Of a stretch of DNA of 64,000 nucleotides, positions 46,448 through 58,489 are shown piece by piece. Both the position numbers and the translations under genes were made by a program. The DNA comes from Bretschneidera sinensis. Lineage: Eukaryota > Streptophyta > Magnoliopsida > Brassicales > Akaniaceae. Below the pieces are notes generated by a model. The model did not search any database and was not told the DNA's origin. It saw nothing but the letters and a program-made list of their open reading frames with translations. The stretch's first letter is position 1. Every line of letters begins with the position of its first letter. The stretch is taken from assembly GCA_023935145.1 (NCBI GenBank), contig CM043697.1, forward strand, positions 58,356,501-58,420,500, in the 5' to 3' direction.

Positions 46448-48306
46448 TGTAATACCCGTAATCGTAAAGTAAGGGTAAAAAAGTAATTTAATAAATATGA
46501 CATGAAATTAATATATATAAAGTTAAGTTATATTACTTATTTACTTACCAAATCCCATTTGGTTTTCCTTCAATTACTCTATTTCTCTAAACACTTGGAG
46601 ACCGAAAGAAAGGTTGAAAGAGCAAAATTTTGAAGGAGTTTACGGGAGAATTATATAGAGAACCATTGAAGCGCTAAGAAAAACATAAGGTAATAACATG
46701 AAGTTTATTTTTGAAATTTAGTATACATGAAATTTCTTGGAATTCAAAGTGGGAATTTTCAAATGGAGTAAATTATGGAGAATTGAAGAATAAATTAGAA
46801 ATTTAATATAAGTATTATGTCAGGTGTTGATGATCAGCAACCAGGGGAAATTTTTTAAAGGAGCAGGAAAATCAAGAAGGTGATCCACGGGTAGCTCTAA
46901 GTGCTACGTGGTGAGTTAGATTTACTTTTAAGTAATCTAGATAAAAATGGAATATCTAGTGATAATATTAAAATAAATTATTAATTTATGCTTTGGTGGT
47001 AGATGAAAAATTAATTGATATGTACGATAGGAATTTTGGACATGTAGAAAATTGTTAGGTGAGAAATTATATTTTGGAATAATAAGTTGATTTAATAATA
47101 AAAGTGATAAGTAAAATTTTTGATGAGTTATGGTTGATGTTTTGGTACGAATTATGAGGAGATGAAATTTAGTGGATCTTGACAAGCCATGATGGATGAT
47201 TTGATTTGATTTATGATGAGAGGAATTTAGTGAATTTGTTTCAAATAATAATTTGAGAATAATCGTGATAATTAAATTTAATTTTTGAATTCATATTGTT
47301 TTTAATATTTTTGTTCATATGCATATGCATTAAATAAAAGAACTGGGAGAGGGCCGATCTAATTGAAAAACCGTGGCAACCGAAATATGCTGGAAATATA
47401 AAAGGGAAAAATCGTGACAGCTGGTATATGCTGGAAATAAATGAAAACCGTGACAGTCGGTATATGCTGGAAATAAATACCGTGACAGCTAGTATATGCT
47501 GGAAATAAAGAACCGGGAGGGGGCCGGTCTAAGACAAAAACATTTCGACATGTGGGAAGACGTTCCCTAATAATAATTCATGCATTACATCTATTTTAAA
47601 TATTGATTACGTTACTGAAATGCTGATGTGTTGTGTGTTATTGTGAATTTATTTATAGATGCATGAGTCTCACAAATAGACAGTTATGGTGAGAAAGAAA
47701 CCTAGAAGTATGATATGATAAGAACCATCTAAATGGTAGACTTTATGATGTGAACCTCATTACGAGGTAATTATGAGATAATTGATGGTCTTAAGGTGAA
47801 CCAATAAATAAGAAGAAGATATTGATATAGAATGAATCTTATGACATGTGTAGTGATAGTAGAATGCTAGTATCAAGTTGTATGAAATGTAAATGATTAA
47901 ATATTGAAATACCATTTATATGAATGAATACTTCTAGTAAATTCAGTTCACTGAGCTTGTGAAGCTCATCTCTCATTGCAAAATGATTTCAGGTAGCAGG
48001 CAGGACAAATAGTCTGGTGGGTTGAGAGTCAGACGAAATCTTTTTCTGTAAGCTAGTACGTGTCAATATCCTCAGACTATTGAAAAAATAAAATAAAAAT
48101 TTATTTGTAAATATTCATGCAATTTACATTGTATATTAAGTTTAAGTTAATATCAGATTGATGTATCTCCTCTGTTGAGAATTAAGGATTGATGTAAAAA
48201 TTTCTATTGGTGTTTGTTTTTATTGTTGCATATATGTGTCGTGCTGGGATTTTCAAAATGTGATGACATCGTCTCGGGGGTGGCCAACCCGGAATGGGTC
48301 ATTACA
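46448..48306 (+). mobile_element. Family-S solo LTR (inner), inverted inside the outer copy
   Basis: 1,859 bp, TGTAATACCC...GGGTCATTACA, with the exact duplication GGTAA at 46443-46447 and 48307-48311. It is the reverse complement of the outer copy over most of its length: for example TAATGACCC/GGGTTGGCCACCCC at its right end matches 44733-44765, and GGTTTTCCTTCAATTACTC matches 46395-46430. The start TGTAATACC...TAAAGTAAGGG matches the reverse complement of 48560-48614. No coding sequence. Confidence 0.85.
47338..47540 (+). repeat. Minisatellite type B in inner S LTR
   Basis: About four units of about 36 bp, AACCGTGACAGCYGGTATATG plus CTGGAAATAAATG. It occupies the same place as type A in the other copy; both are flanked by GGCCGGTCTAAGA and AATAAAAGAAC. 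Confidence 0.8.
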
Positions 48307-48333
48307 GGTAAGTAATTAATAAAATAACTAAAG

Positions 48334-48377
<44 letters not shown>
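48334..48377. repeat. (AT)n microsatellite
   Basis: About 21 AT repeats in the right part of the outer S LTR. Confidence 0.95.
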
Positions 48378-48380
<3 letters not shown>

Positions 48381-48619
48381 AAACTTTAAAACATTACTCA
48401 GCATCCCCCCCAAATGCAGCCATGATTTTGTGATGATGTCTTACATGCAACATCACACTCCTCTTTCTTTTCCTTTTTCATGTTGTCCACGATTTTTTTA
48501 AGAATTTTTTTTATAAAAATTAAATCTTTCACATTTATATATATATTATTTTAACTCTATGTCATATTTATTAAATTATTTTTTTACCTTTACTTTACAA
48601 ATACGTGTATTACACACAT

Positions 48620-50700
48620 GTAGCATCCAACTTGGTATCAGTTTAGTTTTCTTAGGTGCTTCAACTTCAACCGAGCTGTTAGGAAAAGTTGTTTCGCCTA
48701 TAAAATCTACCAGGGTCTGGGTTTTGATAGTTGTTCGGGGCTTATATCGAATATCAAATTCTCTTAGCTCAATAGACCATTTGAACAGCCTTCTGGAAAT
48801 ATTTAGTTTATGGAGGACATGCCGCAGAGGTTGGTCAGTGAGGAGAACTATGATGTGAGCTTAAAAATAAGGTCGGAGCTTCTGAGCCATGTCAGGAGGG
48901 TGTATGTTAATTTTTCGATCGAGAGATACTGTGTCTTAGTATTGTGCAAGATTCGACTAATATAATATATGGGTTTCTGCATCCCAGTGTCTTTTCGAAT
49001 TAAGATAGAGGCTACTACGTCTTGGTCTGTTGATATGTAGAGAAAGAGTTGCTCCCCTGTGATGGGTTTAGTCAGGAGTGGTGGTGAGCTCAAGTATTCT
49101 TTTAGTTCTTCAAATACTTTTTAGCAATCTTCATTCCAGGTGAAATCCTTGGCTTTCCTGATGGCTTTAAAGAAAAGTAGGCACCTTTCAACAAACTTAG
49201 ACATGAAGCAGCTGAGTGAGGTTATTCATTCAGTCAACCTTTGCATTTCTTTGATGTTTTGAGGAGGTGCCATGTTCATTATTGCCTTTATCTTCTCGGG
49301 GTTAGACTCTATTCTCCCTTGTGTTACTACCCAAGAACTTTCCCGTGATGACTCCAAAAGTGCATTTGGTTGGGTTCAACCTCATTTGGTGGCCGCAGAG
49401 TATCCCAAAAGCTTCCTCCAAATGGACTTATGATCTTTGGCACTAACACTTTTAACTAACATGTCATCCACATAAACCCCCATATTTCTCTTGATATGCA
49501 CTTTGAAGATCTTGTTAACTAGCCTTTGATAACTAGCCCCCTTACATTTTTAAGTCCAAAGGGCATCACCTTTTAGGAATACAGGCCTTGATCGGTGATA
49601 AAAGCGGTCTTGGCTCTGTCAAGATTATGCATTAAAATTTGGTTATATCTGGAGTATGCGTCCATGAAACTGAGCAGCTTATGCTAGGAAGTGGCATCAA
49701 CTAGCTGGTCAATCCGGGGCAAGAGAAAACCATCTTTTAAGCAGGCTTTGTTTAGATTCGTTAAATCGATGCAGATCCTCCATTTACCATTAGCCTTTTT
49801 TACCATCACCGCGTTGGCGATCCACTCTAGGTAGTTGATTTCTTAAATGAAGTTGGCAGCCAGGAGCTTGTCCACCTCTTCATTAATGGAACTTTGTCAT
49901 TCTAGAGCAAACAATCTCTTTTTTTTATTATTGGCCAATGGTTAAGATCCATATTCAGCCAGTGAACAATAACTGAGGGATCAATCCCAAGCGTGTCGAA
50001 GGCTGACCAAGCAAAGAGATCCTGATTCCTTTGTAGGAAAGAAATCAAGGATTCCTTAAGGTCTTCAGAGAGGTCAAACTTGATTATTATAATTCTCGAA
50101 TCTCTTTCGTTTAGAAGGATAGGGATGAGTTCTTCTTTTGGCTGTCCTCGTGGAGTTTTAAGTTCATCTCTCATGTCCTCTATTTCTAAGGGTAGAGCTT
50201 CAACTTTTCTTTGGCCTTTAATGGAGTTCAAATAGCAGGACCAGGAGGTTTTCTGGTTGCTTTGAACTTCCCCCACACCTTCTTCAGTAGGGTATTTTAC
50301 CTTCAGATGATATATAGAAACTAGTACCCTCATCTCATTGAGGGTTGGTCTCCCGAGTATCACATTGTACGATAATGGGTGTTTCACTACCAAAAATGTA
50401 GTTTGGACAGTAGTGAGTCATAGTGGGGTTCTTGCAGTGACCGTGAGAACTATACTTCTTTCAGCAAACATTGGTGTTCTTGGGAAACCATACAAAGAGG
50501 ACAATACTTACTTGAGCTATTCATCTCTTAGCTTCATTTGTTTAAAGGCCTCATCAAAAGAGGAAGTCTGTTGAGCTCCCACTATCCACCAAGACCCGCT
50601 CAACATTGTAGTTACTGATGAGGATGAAGATAACCATAATATCGCCATGTGGTGTTTGTATTCTCTCTAGGTCTTCATTTGTAAAAGATATCACCTGGTC
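48620..50700 (-). pseudogene. Tat protease, reverse transcriptase and first RNase H (broken)
   Basis: Protease: NYNVERVLVDSGSSTDFLF (about 50620) and, open from 50393, SYNVILGRPTLNEMRVLVS. RT: open to 49902 through NQDLFAWSAFDTLGIDPSVI, then fragmented; the catalytic YVDDM is intact at 49460-49474, and QMRLNPTKCTFGV follows. First RNase H: open 49093-48848, LYISTDQDVVASILI, IYYISRILHNTKTQYLSIEK, then IIVLLTDQPLRHVL and FDIRYKPRT, ending at the S insertion. More than ten stops or frame changes. Confidence 0.85.
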
Positions 50701-52330
50701 TGTTTTGACCTGTTTATGAGGTTCACTGACTAGCGCTACCTACCGGACATAAGCTCTCCTCATATGGGTGGACTGTTCTCTTATAGTCGGTCCTTCAAAA
50801 ATGGTTTTAATAGTGTCGGTAACCACAGTAGTGTGTCCTTGATTATTCTGGGGGCATTTTTATTCTCGGGTTGATTTTCTAGGACTCAACCTAGGGCTCT
50901 AACGTCCTCAATATGATCTTTCTACGGTTCATTGGTATGTGCGCCAGGGATGATCTTTGTAATATAAAACTTGGTGAGGTCCAATGTATTCCTTTAAGTA
51001 CCCCATTTAAATGAAAGATTCGATCTTCTGTTTGAGGGCGTGACACTCCTCGGTGTCGTGACCATGATCTTTATGGAAGCGGCACCACTTAGCTCGGTTT
51101 CCACTTAGATAGAGAGGTCTTAAAGGCCAACGAAAGAGGTCCCGGTCTTGGATACTCAAAAGTATATTCGTCCTAGAGGCACTCAGCCGAGTGAAATTCT
51201 CAAAGTTAAGGGGGACTATTACTCTCCCTTATGGATTCATTGGTATCTTTTTTTCTTTTTTCCATCCCACCCTCTCTTTCTCTCCTAAATACCCGATCAT
51301 CTTTTGTGATCATGTATTCCTCGGCCTGGGCTAGGATGTCATTCATATCCATGGAAGGGTGCTTGGTCGACTTAAAGCTAAAGGTTCATGACTTGAGCCA
51401 ATTATGGAAGGTTAAGGTCTGGACAACAAGGTTGAGTTCAAGAATTTTCCAGGCTGTTGCGTTGAACCGGGAGATATATTCTCAGAGCTTTTCTCCTCTG
51501 CATTGAATGATACTAAAGAGGCTTTGTGAGGTCTTCCGAGGTCATTTGCTACTCAGGAAATGGGATGCGAAGGTATGACTTAGCTCTTTGAAAGAGCCAA
51601 TACTCTCAGGCTTTGAGGTGGCTGTACTAGGTATTAGAACCATTTTCTAAGGTCAAAGGAAAATCTCTGTACATAAAGGCATCAGGATGGCGATGCAGCA
51701 TCATTGTGGTCTTGTAGTGTTGAAGGTGATCTATTGAGTCTGTTGTACCATTATATGCCTTGATAACCGACATTCGAAAATATCAAGGGAGAGGGGCTTC
51801 AAGGATCTCCCAAGTAAAATGTGAAGCTTTTGAGCTAAAGTCATCCAAAATATTGGTATTCCTTGCCTTAAAGGCTTCATTTATCCTTTGATCCATGTCC
51901 TCCAATCTCTGATCCGGGTCAGTGTGATTTTTGGAGGTTGAGAAGCCTCGAGACCTGACTCTGGAAGAAAACTTGGAGATGGAGTTGTTCCAAGACTTTA
52001 CCTTAGTGCGCGAGGATGATCCGGTTAAGGAGCAACTTCCAATGGATTTATTGCACTTAGGCTATGTCTTCTACCGGGAGCTTCATTACGAGAGAGGTGG
52101 AGGCGTGGAGTGACAGGCTCTTCCCCTTACTTCAATGGCGATATTAGTGACAAGTTGGATGAGCTCTTGGAATTGCTCCTGGATTTGAGGTATATTGGGA
52201 TGCAAGGCAGTCAAAGCCTCTTGACTTTCTTGAGGCTTAGGTTCTATCGGATCAGGGTGAAAATCATGCCTAGTCCGTCCGTCCGATGGCTCATTATCAT
52301 ATTTGGAGCCGACATGTTCAAAGATGGCAA
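50701..52330 (-). pseudogene. Tat gag (broken)
   Basis: Probable start region near 52316. The retrotransposon gag core reads IKAYNGTTDSIDHLQHYKTT, HRHPDAFMYRDFPLTLE and, in another frame, LREYISRFNA (about 51780-51480). WCRFHKDHGHDTEECHALK (about 51080) is the zinc-knuckle form typical of Tat gag. DILAQAEEYMITKDDRVF lies before it. Several stops and at least two frame changes. The plus-strand frames at 51231, 51931 and 52110 are shadows. Confidence 0.8.
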
Positions 52331-52451
52331 GAAAGTGTGGATTAATCGGTTGTTGGCGGGTGGATGCTCGTATGGAAACTGAACTGGTTCCGATAGTACT
52401 TTTAGGCAGTATGGTAACACGTAAGTTCTTGATCCTTCAAAAAAGACGGTC

Positions 52452-52469
52452 CTCCTTCTAGTGCCAATC
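52452..52469 (-). other. Primer-binding site of Tat
   Basis: The minus strand reads ATTGGCACTAGAAGGAGG right after the LTR end CATCAACA. It resembles the TTGGCGCTAGAAGGAGG form seen next to LTRs of Tat-type elements; the tRNA is not assigned. Confidence 0.6.
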
Positions 52470-52975
52470 TGTTGATGCTAAAAACCTTTCGGAATATAGA
52501 TAGTCAGGGAGTGGGACCTATACACACGAAATTGAGAAAACACCTAAAGTCATGGAGAGCCCGAGAGGGGGTGTGCCTCCGGAGGACTCTTTAATGCCTA
52601 AGTTAGATAGGGCTTTTTGGAAAATAAGGAAAGCTGTGTAAAATCAAGAACTGTGAGTCATCAATTGAAAAGTACCTTTTGATTCTTAAAGACCCCTTTT
52701 TATAGTGTGTCGGAGCAAAGTCTGGTTAGGAGAATAACTTTAGTATTGAGATAGGAGTAGTATTCTTTTGGAGTTATCTACAAGTCGTAAGAGTTTATTT
52801 AAAGGTTGGAGTGGCGGAGTAGTATCAAGCCATTTGGTGTGAAGTTACCATTATACCTTCTGCCACCATGTTGGGAGGAGATTGGCTATTTTGTCATGGT
52901 TATAAAATTACCATTTTACCCTTAGAGATCGACATGTGTCATCATGTTATTGGAGAGAAAATTTTCCTTACATCA
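52470..52975 (-). repeat. Tat 5' LTR
   Basis: 506 bp, plus strand TGTTGATGCT to TTACATCA, next to the duplication AGCAG (52976-52980). Confidence 0.95.
52695..52705 (-). promoter_or_regulatory. TATA box in Tat 5' LTR
   Basis: CTATAAAAAGG on the minus strand, conserved as CTATAAAAAGG in the other LTR near 36520. It points towards gag. Confidence 0.65.
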
Positions 52976-52980
52976 AGCAG

Positions 52981-53022
52981 TGTTCGAGCAATAATATGAA
53001 ATCCTATCCTTTTACTTTTGTC

Positions 53023-53117
<95 letters not shown>

Positions 53118-55076
53118 AACTCTACAGTTTACACATCATATAGCTAATAGATTCCCTTGAAACTCTTTAGACAATGATGGTTATTTGCCTATTAGGACTT
53201 TCATCGTGGAGGAGTTTTCTATAACAAGAAGTATAAATAAGAGGATGCTGATTGCATTGAAAGGGAGCAATGGTTGCCTTACTTTCTTGAATTAATAAGA
53301 CATTCTCATTCCTTTCCATTCTCCATTATCTTTCTCTCCACTCTCACTCAAACCTTTAAGCGACTTATTATACCATGTCTTATACCATCTTTCTTTCTCT
53401 TTCATCTCCTCTTGGCCACTAAATAGAATGACGTAAGGTGTTTCATTCAATTTATTAACTGTGATTTCATCTAGGCATTTGTATTTGCTACTAAAATTCT
53501 TATTTTTGTATATCCATGCTCTAAGCTTTGTGTAATGAATTTCATTGTAAAGTGTATGAAAAGAAATCATTAACGTTTTGGTAGCGTACTAGTTCAACTG
53601 GTTCTTTTTTTCATCTTCACAGCACTCTATTTTTGTTTTGGTCTATTTTGTATTAAAGTTTTTGACACTTAACAATGCTATGCGTTTAAATATATTGTAT
53701 CAAAAAATAAACTAAACTAATAACCAATTAGATGAAAAGAACATCCAACATGACTTCAATACATATTTTAATGCATTGGTTGATTTTATGTCATTTGTGT
53801 ACAATGCTATATGAGAATTTTGTTGTCTATGTTTGGTTTACAATTTTTTTTTAATTAGTATATCAACATACACGTGATGATCCGTTCATCTATCTGATTA
53901 AACGACTTAACATCTCAACTAAAATATATATATATATATATTTTTGGATAAATTAGTATTTTTATTCAAATTAATTTAAACTAAAATTAACATATTATCA
54001 TGAATAAAAATATCAAAAAAATTAACATATTGTCATGGATAAAAATAAATAAAAAAAACCACACACCAGCATCAGTTAAACCCATATAGCAGTTGCAACT
54101 ACTTTGCGGTTTGAAACTCAACCACGTTTGTAAACAACAGTTTGCAACTATTCATTCCCACATTCCTCATATCGGTTTTCTTTTTAAAACCACATTCCTC
54201 TTCTTCCTTTGGAATCATATTTTCTTCGATTCATCTTTTGCTTTGAGATTTTGGCTAAACAAGAATGAATTTTAACCAATCAACCATTCATATTCAATTA
54301 TTCATATAGTTATACTCTGAAAGTCTGATACTACTGACTTTATATTTTTCTCCTCTATAATTCGTTCATTCTCCTCCATTTTCTAATCTTTTGAAACATT
54401 ATTTCAGCATCAGATATCAATATTTATTTCTCTTTCATCTTTCAATTTCTCTCTCTCTCCAACGATCTGTTTCTATCTACGCACAGACCTTAGGATTTGT
54501 TGGGGATTTCGGTGTCATACTTAAAATCTAATGCCTACCTACTTATTTTTTTCAATCTCCTTCAACAGATATAGACTTTAATTAGGTCATTTAAAATGAT
54601 TTTCCTATATTGTTTGATTGTGGTATGATATTTTTTCTTAAGATTAAATTGATTTTGAAATGGTATATAATTTTGCAGTTATTTGAAGAACAAAAACCAA
54701 TGAGCTTTTGGGTTCTAATGGTTAAACCAAATTTTTTGCTTCTTCGTATCAAACTCTCTCTCTCTCTCTGTGTAAATTTAGACAACAATTTTGTTTGATA
54801 GATACCATAAATTGTTGCTATAGTTCATGTTTTGAGGCATTTTAGATTTTTGTTTAGTATATATACTCTACAATGGCGGAGTTTATCCAAAAAAAAATTG
54901 TGAAAATGAAGAAATATAGTCTCCCAATGTTGCTCACTCAAGATGAGAGAATTAAATCTTTGATTTGATGTGTCCAATTAACCTTATTGAGAAGATTTTT
55001 TTTGAAGGTTTATTTGGTATAATGGATTTGATGTGCTAGAGTAGGTATAGTATATGTGGCGCCTGGAGCTTCGAAC
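52981..55076. other. AT-rich stretch with microsatellites, no gene recognised
   Basis: Right flank of Tat. It holds a compound (AT)n(GA)n microsatellite and a short (AT)n at about 53925. The minus frame 53292-53570 (92 codons) shows no known motif. CT-rich DNA at 54420-54560 could be an untranslated leader, but no coding exon follows. Confidence 0.5.
53023..53114. repeat. Compound microsatellite (AT)n-(GA)n
   Basis: About 30 AT repeats with a few interruptions, then about 15 GA repeats. Confidence 0.95.
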
Positions 55077-55081
55077 TCAAA

Positions 55082-55475
55082 TGTTATGTGCGAGGGTTCG
55101 AGACCCTTATTATCCGATGTTTGTCTAAAGGTGTTAATGCTGTGTCATTTTATGGTGCTAAAGTTGTGTTGTTTCACTTTAATTTTAATTGTTTTTATTT
55201 TGTTGACTGAGTCCTTGTAAGTGGGCCGAGAGGCTCGTGGGTAGTTATTGAGTCCCTGTAGTCCATTTAAGTCAGTTGTTTCAGTCCGTATTTACTGGGC
55301 AATGCCCACGTCGTGTAATGTTCAGTTATCACTTAGCCTATTTATGTTTGCTATTAATCAATCAAAAGGTACCAAAGCATTTATTCAATTAGAGAATATC
55401 AAAAGAAGGCCTAGTAACCTCGAATTACCATAAACAATTCAATCACTTTGATTACATAATTTTACAGTTATAACA
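55082..55475 (+). repeat. Chromovirus 5' LTR
   Basis: 394 bp. Compared with the 3' LTR it has about 27 extra bases near 55140-55170, a local duplication of GTGCTAAAGTTGTGTTG-like sequence. Confidence 0.9.
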
Positions 55476-55476
55476 G

Positions 55477-55489
55477 TGGTATCAGAGCC
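55477..55489 (+). other. Primer-binding site, initiator Met tRNA
   Basis: TGGTATCAGAGCC, exact plant form, one base after the LTR. Confidence 0.85.
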
Positions 55490-55503
55490 TTGGTTCTGCG
55501 ACA

Positions 55504-56910
55504 ATGGTTGAGGGTACTAGGCATGTGCAGATGACTGAAGCTTTGGCAGCACTAAAAGGAGAGAACTCCCACCTGCGTGAAGAACAGGAGCGATAGAAAG
55601 AGATGTTAGCCGCAGTACTTAAACAGATCAATAATCTGGCATCTAGCTATGAGGCTTTAGCAGCACATCACAATTTTGGGGAAGATTCTTCCAACTCTAA
55701 AGTCAGTAACAATCCTTCATTTAAGGGAAATTGGGGAATTCAAGCTAGGTCCTTAAGGTTGGATTTTCCTAAATTTGATGGTACTGATCTAGATGAATGG
55801 ATTCAAAAGGCATAACAATTTTTTGAGTATTACAAAACACCTGATGACCAAAGGCTTCAAATAGCCTTTTTCTATATGGAAGGAAAGGCTCTATCATGGT
55901 ATAGTTGGTTAAAGGAGTCCAGCCCAGTCCAATCTTGGGATGATTTTATTGCAGCCTTAGAAGTGAGATTTGGACCCTCAGTCTATGAGGATCCTATAGG
56001 GGAATTTACTAAATTAAGGCAAACTGGGACTGTAAAAGTATATCAGACACAATTTGAAATACTATCTAATAAAATAACTGGATTATCTAAAGAGTTTTCA
56101 ATTAGTACCTTTCTCAGTGGCCTTAGGGATGATTTGAGGATCATTGTCACCATGTTTAAGCCATCTACACTCTCAGTAGCCTTCGGTTTCGCTAGGTTAC
56201 AAGAGGAAGAAGTGCTTAGACGTGTAAGGTCAAATCCAAACAAGTTCCAAAACACCAACCTAAACAACCAGCCTAGATTACCTGCACTAGCCCCTATTTT
56301 AAGACTTCCAGCACCTCCAAATAGACCCAACCCGAGACCTCAAACCTTTAATAACCCCAGAAAAACCAGCTTTCCCATCAAAAGAGTCTCTCCTACCCTA
56401 ATGCAAGAAAGGAAGGAAAAAGGTCTATGTTGGTTTTGTGATGAGAAGTACCATCCCAGACATAAATGTACTAAACCCAGGATATACCTTTTAGAAGGAA
56501 TGGAGGGAGAGGTAGAGGAACCCAAGGAACTAGAAAATGAGGAAGGTACTTTGGCTGTGATAGAAACTAATGACGAGGAAGTGGGTGAGTTGTTAGGAAT
56601 CACCCTGCATGCTATTGTTGGATCTTTAACCCCTAAAACTATGAGATTGTTTGTTGAACTTAATCACCATCGAGTATTGGTCTTGATTGACACAGGAAGC
56701 ACTCATAGTTTTATAGATCCAAATGTAGCAAGGAATGCCAATCTATCAAGGGAAGAGAGCCACTTAACAGTTCAAGTGGCTAATGGTGCCACTCTTCCTT
56801 GCCTTGGTTACTGTAAGGCAGTTTCTTTGAAGCTACAGGATTATACATGTAAGGCTAATTTATATGTGTTGACTCTTGGGGGTTATGACTTAGTTTTGGG
56901 TGTTGATTAG
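55504..56910 (+). pseudogene. Chromovirus gag and protease
   Basis: Starts ATG 55504 (MVEGTRHVQMTEALAAL, helical). Stops at 55594 (TAG) and 55813 (TAA, where the family has Gln/Glu before FFEYY). From 55876 it is open for 344 codons: the gag core GKALSWYSWLKESSPVQSWDDF and FSISTFLSGLRDDL, a Pro/Asn-rich linker, the zinc knuckle CWFCDEKYHPRHKC, an acidic stretch, then the protease LIDTGSTHSFID (about 56680) and GGYDLVLGVD, followed by a TAG for Trp at 56908. One frame throughout. Confidence 0.9.
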
Positions 56911-58489
56911 CTAAGAGGATTGGGATCAGTTTTATGGAATTTTTCTGATCTAACTATGCGGTTCCGATGTGATGAAAAGGCTGTAAAGTTGCAGGGAATC
57001 AAGAGACCAGCAATAAATGTGACTAAGGAAGACAACATTGGCGACCTCAAGAAGGGAACAACAAAAGGAATGTGGCTGCAAATTATGGAAGGAAATACTG
57101 CAAGTCTCACTCCTAGCATCCCAGGAGCAGTACAACAACTTCTAGACAGATTCAAAGGTGTATTTGCTGAGCCAAAAGGGCTGCCACCTCCCAGGATTTT
57201 TGATCATAAAATTAAATTGCATGAGGGGTGTAAACCCACATGTGTAAGACCCTACAGGTATCCGTATTACCGAAAGGAGGAGATAAAGAAACTAGTGGCT
57301 GATCTGATCAAGAATGGTAGCATACGGAGAAGCCAAAGTCCCTATTCTTCACCCATGTTACTAGTAAGGAAGGCTGATGGAAGTTGGAGGATGTGTGTGG
57401 ACTACCGTGCTCTCAATAAGGATACCATCAAAGATAAGTACCCTATCCCTAATATTGATGAGTTTCTTGATGAATTAGGAGAGGCTGAAATTTTTTCAAA
57501 GCTGGATTTTAGGTCAGGATATCATCAGATAAGAATGCATCCTGATGACATCTCTAAAACTGTATTTCGCACACATGAGGGTCATTATGAGTTTTTAGTG
57601 ATGCATTTTGGGCTTACTAATGCTCCTTCGACTTTCTAAGGGGTGATGAATGAAATGTTTAGGCTCGCGCTGGTATTCTTTGACGATATTTTAATATACA
57701 GCAAGTCAATGCAGGACTATATAGAACATCTCACAGGGGTTTTGGAGGTACTAGAAGCTGAAATTTTTTTTGCCAAGCTATCCAAGTGTGTTTTTGGTAG
57801 CAAGGAAGTCAATTTTTTGGGGCATCTTATTTCTAAGGAAGGGGTCAAAGCTGATCCCGAAAAACTGGTTGCTATGCAAGAATGGCCAACTCCTAAAAAT
57901 CTCAAAGCTTTAAGAGGTTTTTTTAGGACTAAAAGGATACTACAGGAAATTTATCAAAGGATATGGAGCAATCACAGCCCTTCTTACCTGTCTTCTAAGA
58001 AAAAATGTTTTTTCTTGGAATGATAAGGCACAAGCAACATTTGAGGAATTAAAAGAGGCTATGGTAAGTTCCCCTGTGCTCAGATTACCTAATTTTACTA
58101 AAATGTTTGTGGCGGAATGTGATGCTTCAGGAGAAGCATTAGGAGCAGTGCTGATGCAAGAAGGGCAGCCCCTAGCCTATTTCAGTCAGGCTTTAAAAGG
58201 GAGAAATCTGACTTTATCCACCTATGAGAAGGAACTACTAGCCTTGGTGATGGTAGTGAGGAAATGGAGGCACTACCTATTAGGACAGTCCTTCAAAATA
58301 CGCACTGACCAGCAAGCACTCAAATATTTGCTGGAACAAAATGTGGGAACTCCCTCACAACAGAAGTGGATTTCTAAACTGCTTGGTTATGACTTTATAA
58401 TCAAGTATAAGAGTGGAAAAAATAATGCAGTGGCTGATGCACTTTCTAAGGTACAGTATCCCGAGAGTATAAACCCAAACAGTACCTAA
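56911..58489 (+). pseudogene. Chromovirus reverse transcriptase and RNase H
   Basis: Open from 56920 for 239 codons: [56 protein letters not shown] and [19 protein letters not shown], then TAA at 57637 (for Gln). After it, MNEMFRLALVFFDDILIYSK has the catalytic FDD but lacks a few residues before VFFDD, an in-frame deletion. A frame change near 57925 precedes the thumb. RNase H is open from 58061: AECDASGEALGAVLMQ, STYEKELLALVMVV, RTDQQALKYLL, AVADALSK, all four acidic sites present. It ends at 58489. Confidence 0.9.

Larger units (their letters stand above)
44733..48614 (-). mobile_element. Family-S solo LTR (outer), split by an inner copy
   Basis: The outer copy consists of 44733-46447 and 48312-48614 (about 2.0 kb), minus orientation, ends TGTAACGACG...GTGTATTACA, with the exact duplication CACAT at 44728-44732 and 48615-48619. 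The site lies between the two RNase H domains of Tat; removing the insertion restores a continuous frame there (WMLHV into DDSSNS). With TG...CA ends, a five-base duplication and no coding sequence, it is best read as a solo LTR. Tekay/Del-type chromoviruses have LTRs of this size and a similar start; that assignment is a guess. Confidence 0.8.
36265..52975 (-). mobile_element. Tat-lineage Ty3/gypsy retrotransposon with nested insertions
   Basis: Complete minus-strand element bounded by direct LTRs (52470-52975 and 36265-36797) and by the exact duplication AGCAG (36260-36264, 52976-52980). In transcription order: LTR, primer site, gag, protease, RT, RNase H, a second archaeal-type RNase H, integrase, an opposite-strand gene, a minisatellite, purine tract, LTR. 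The extra RNase H and opposite-strand gene are features of the Tat lineage (Grande-like). Two insertions add about 6.6 kb, leaving a native length of about 10 kb. Heavily mutated; not active. Confidence 0.9.

Noticed and set aside
44733..48614. A Mutator-like or foldback DNA transposon with giant terminal inverted repeats
   Set aside because: Two separate five-base duplications and TG...CA ends show two nested LTR-type insertions instead.
53292..53570. Minus-strand frame of 92 codons as a host gene
   Set aside because: No motif, no promoter or intron signals, and composition like the flanking DNA.
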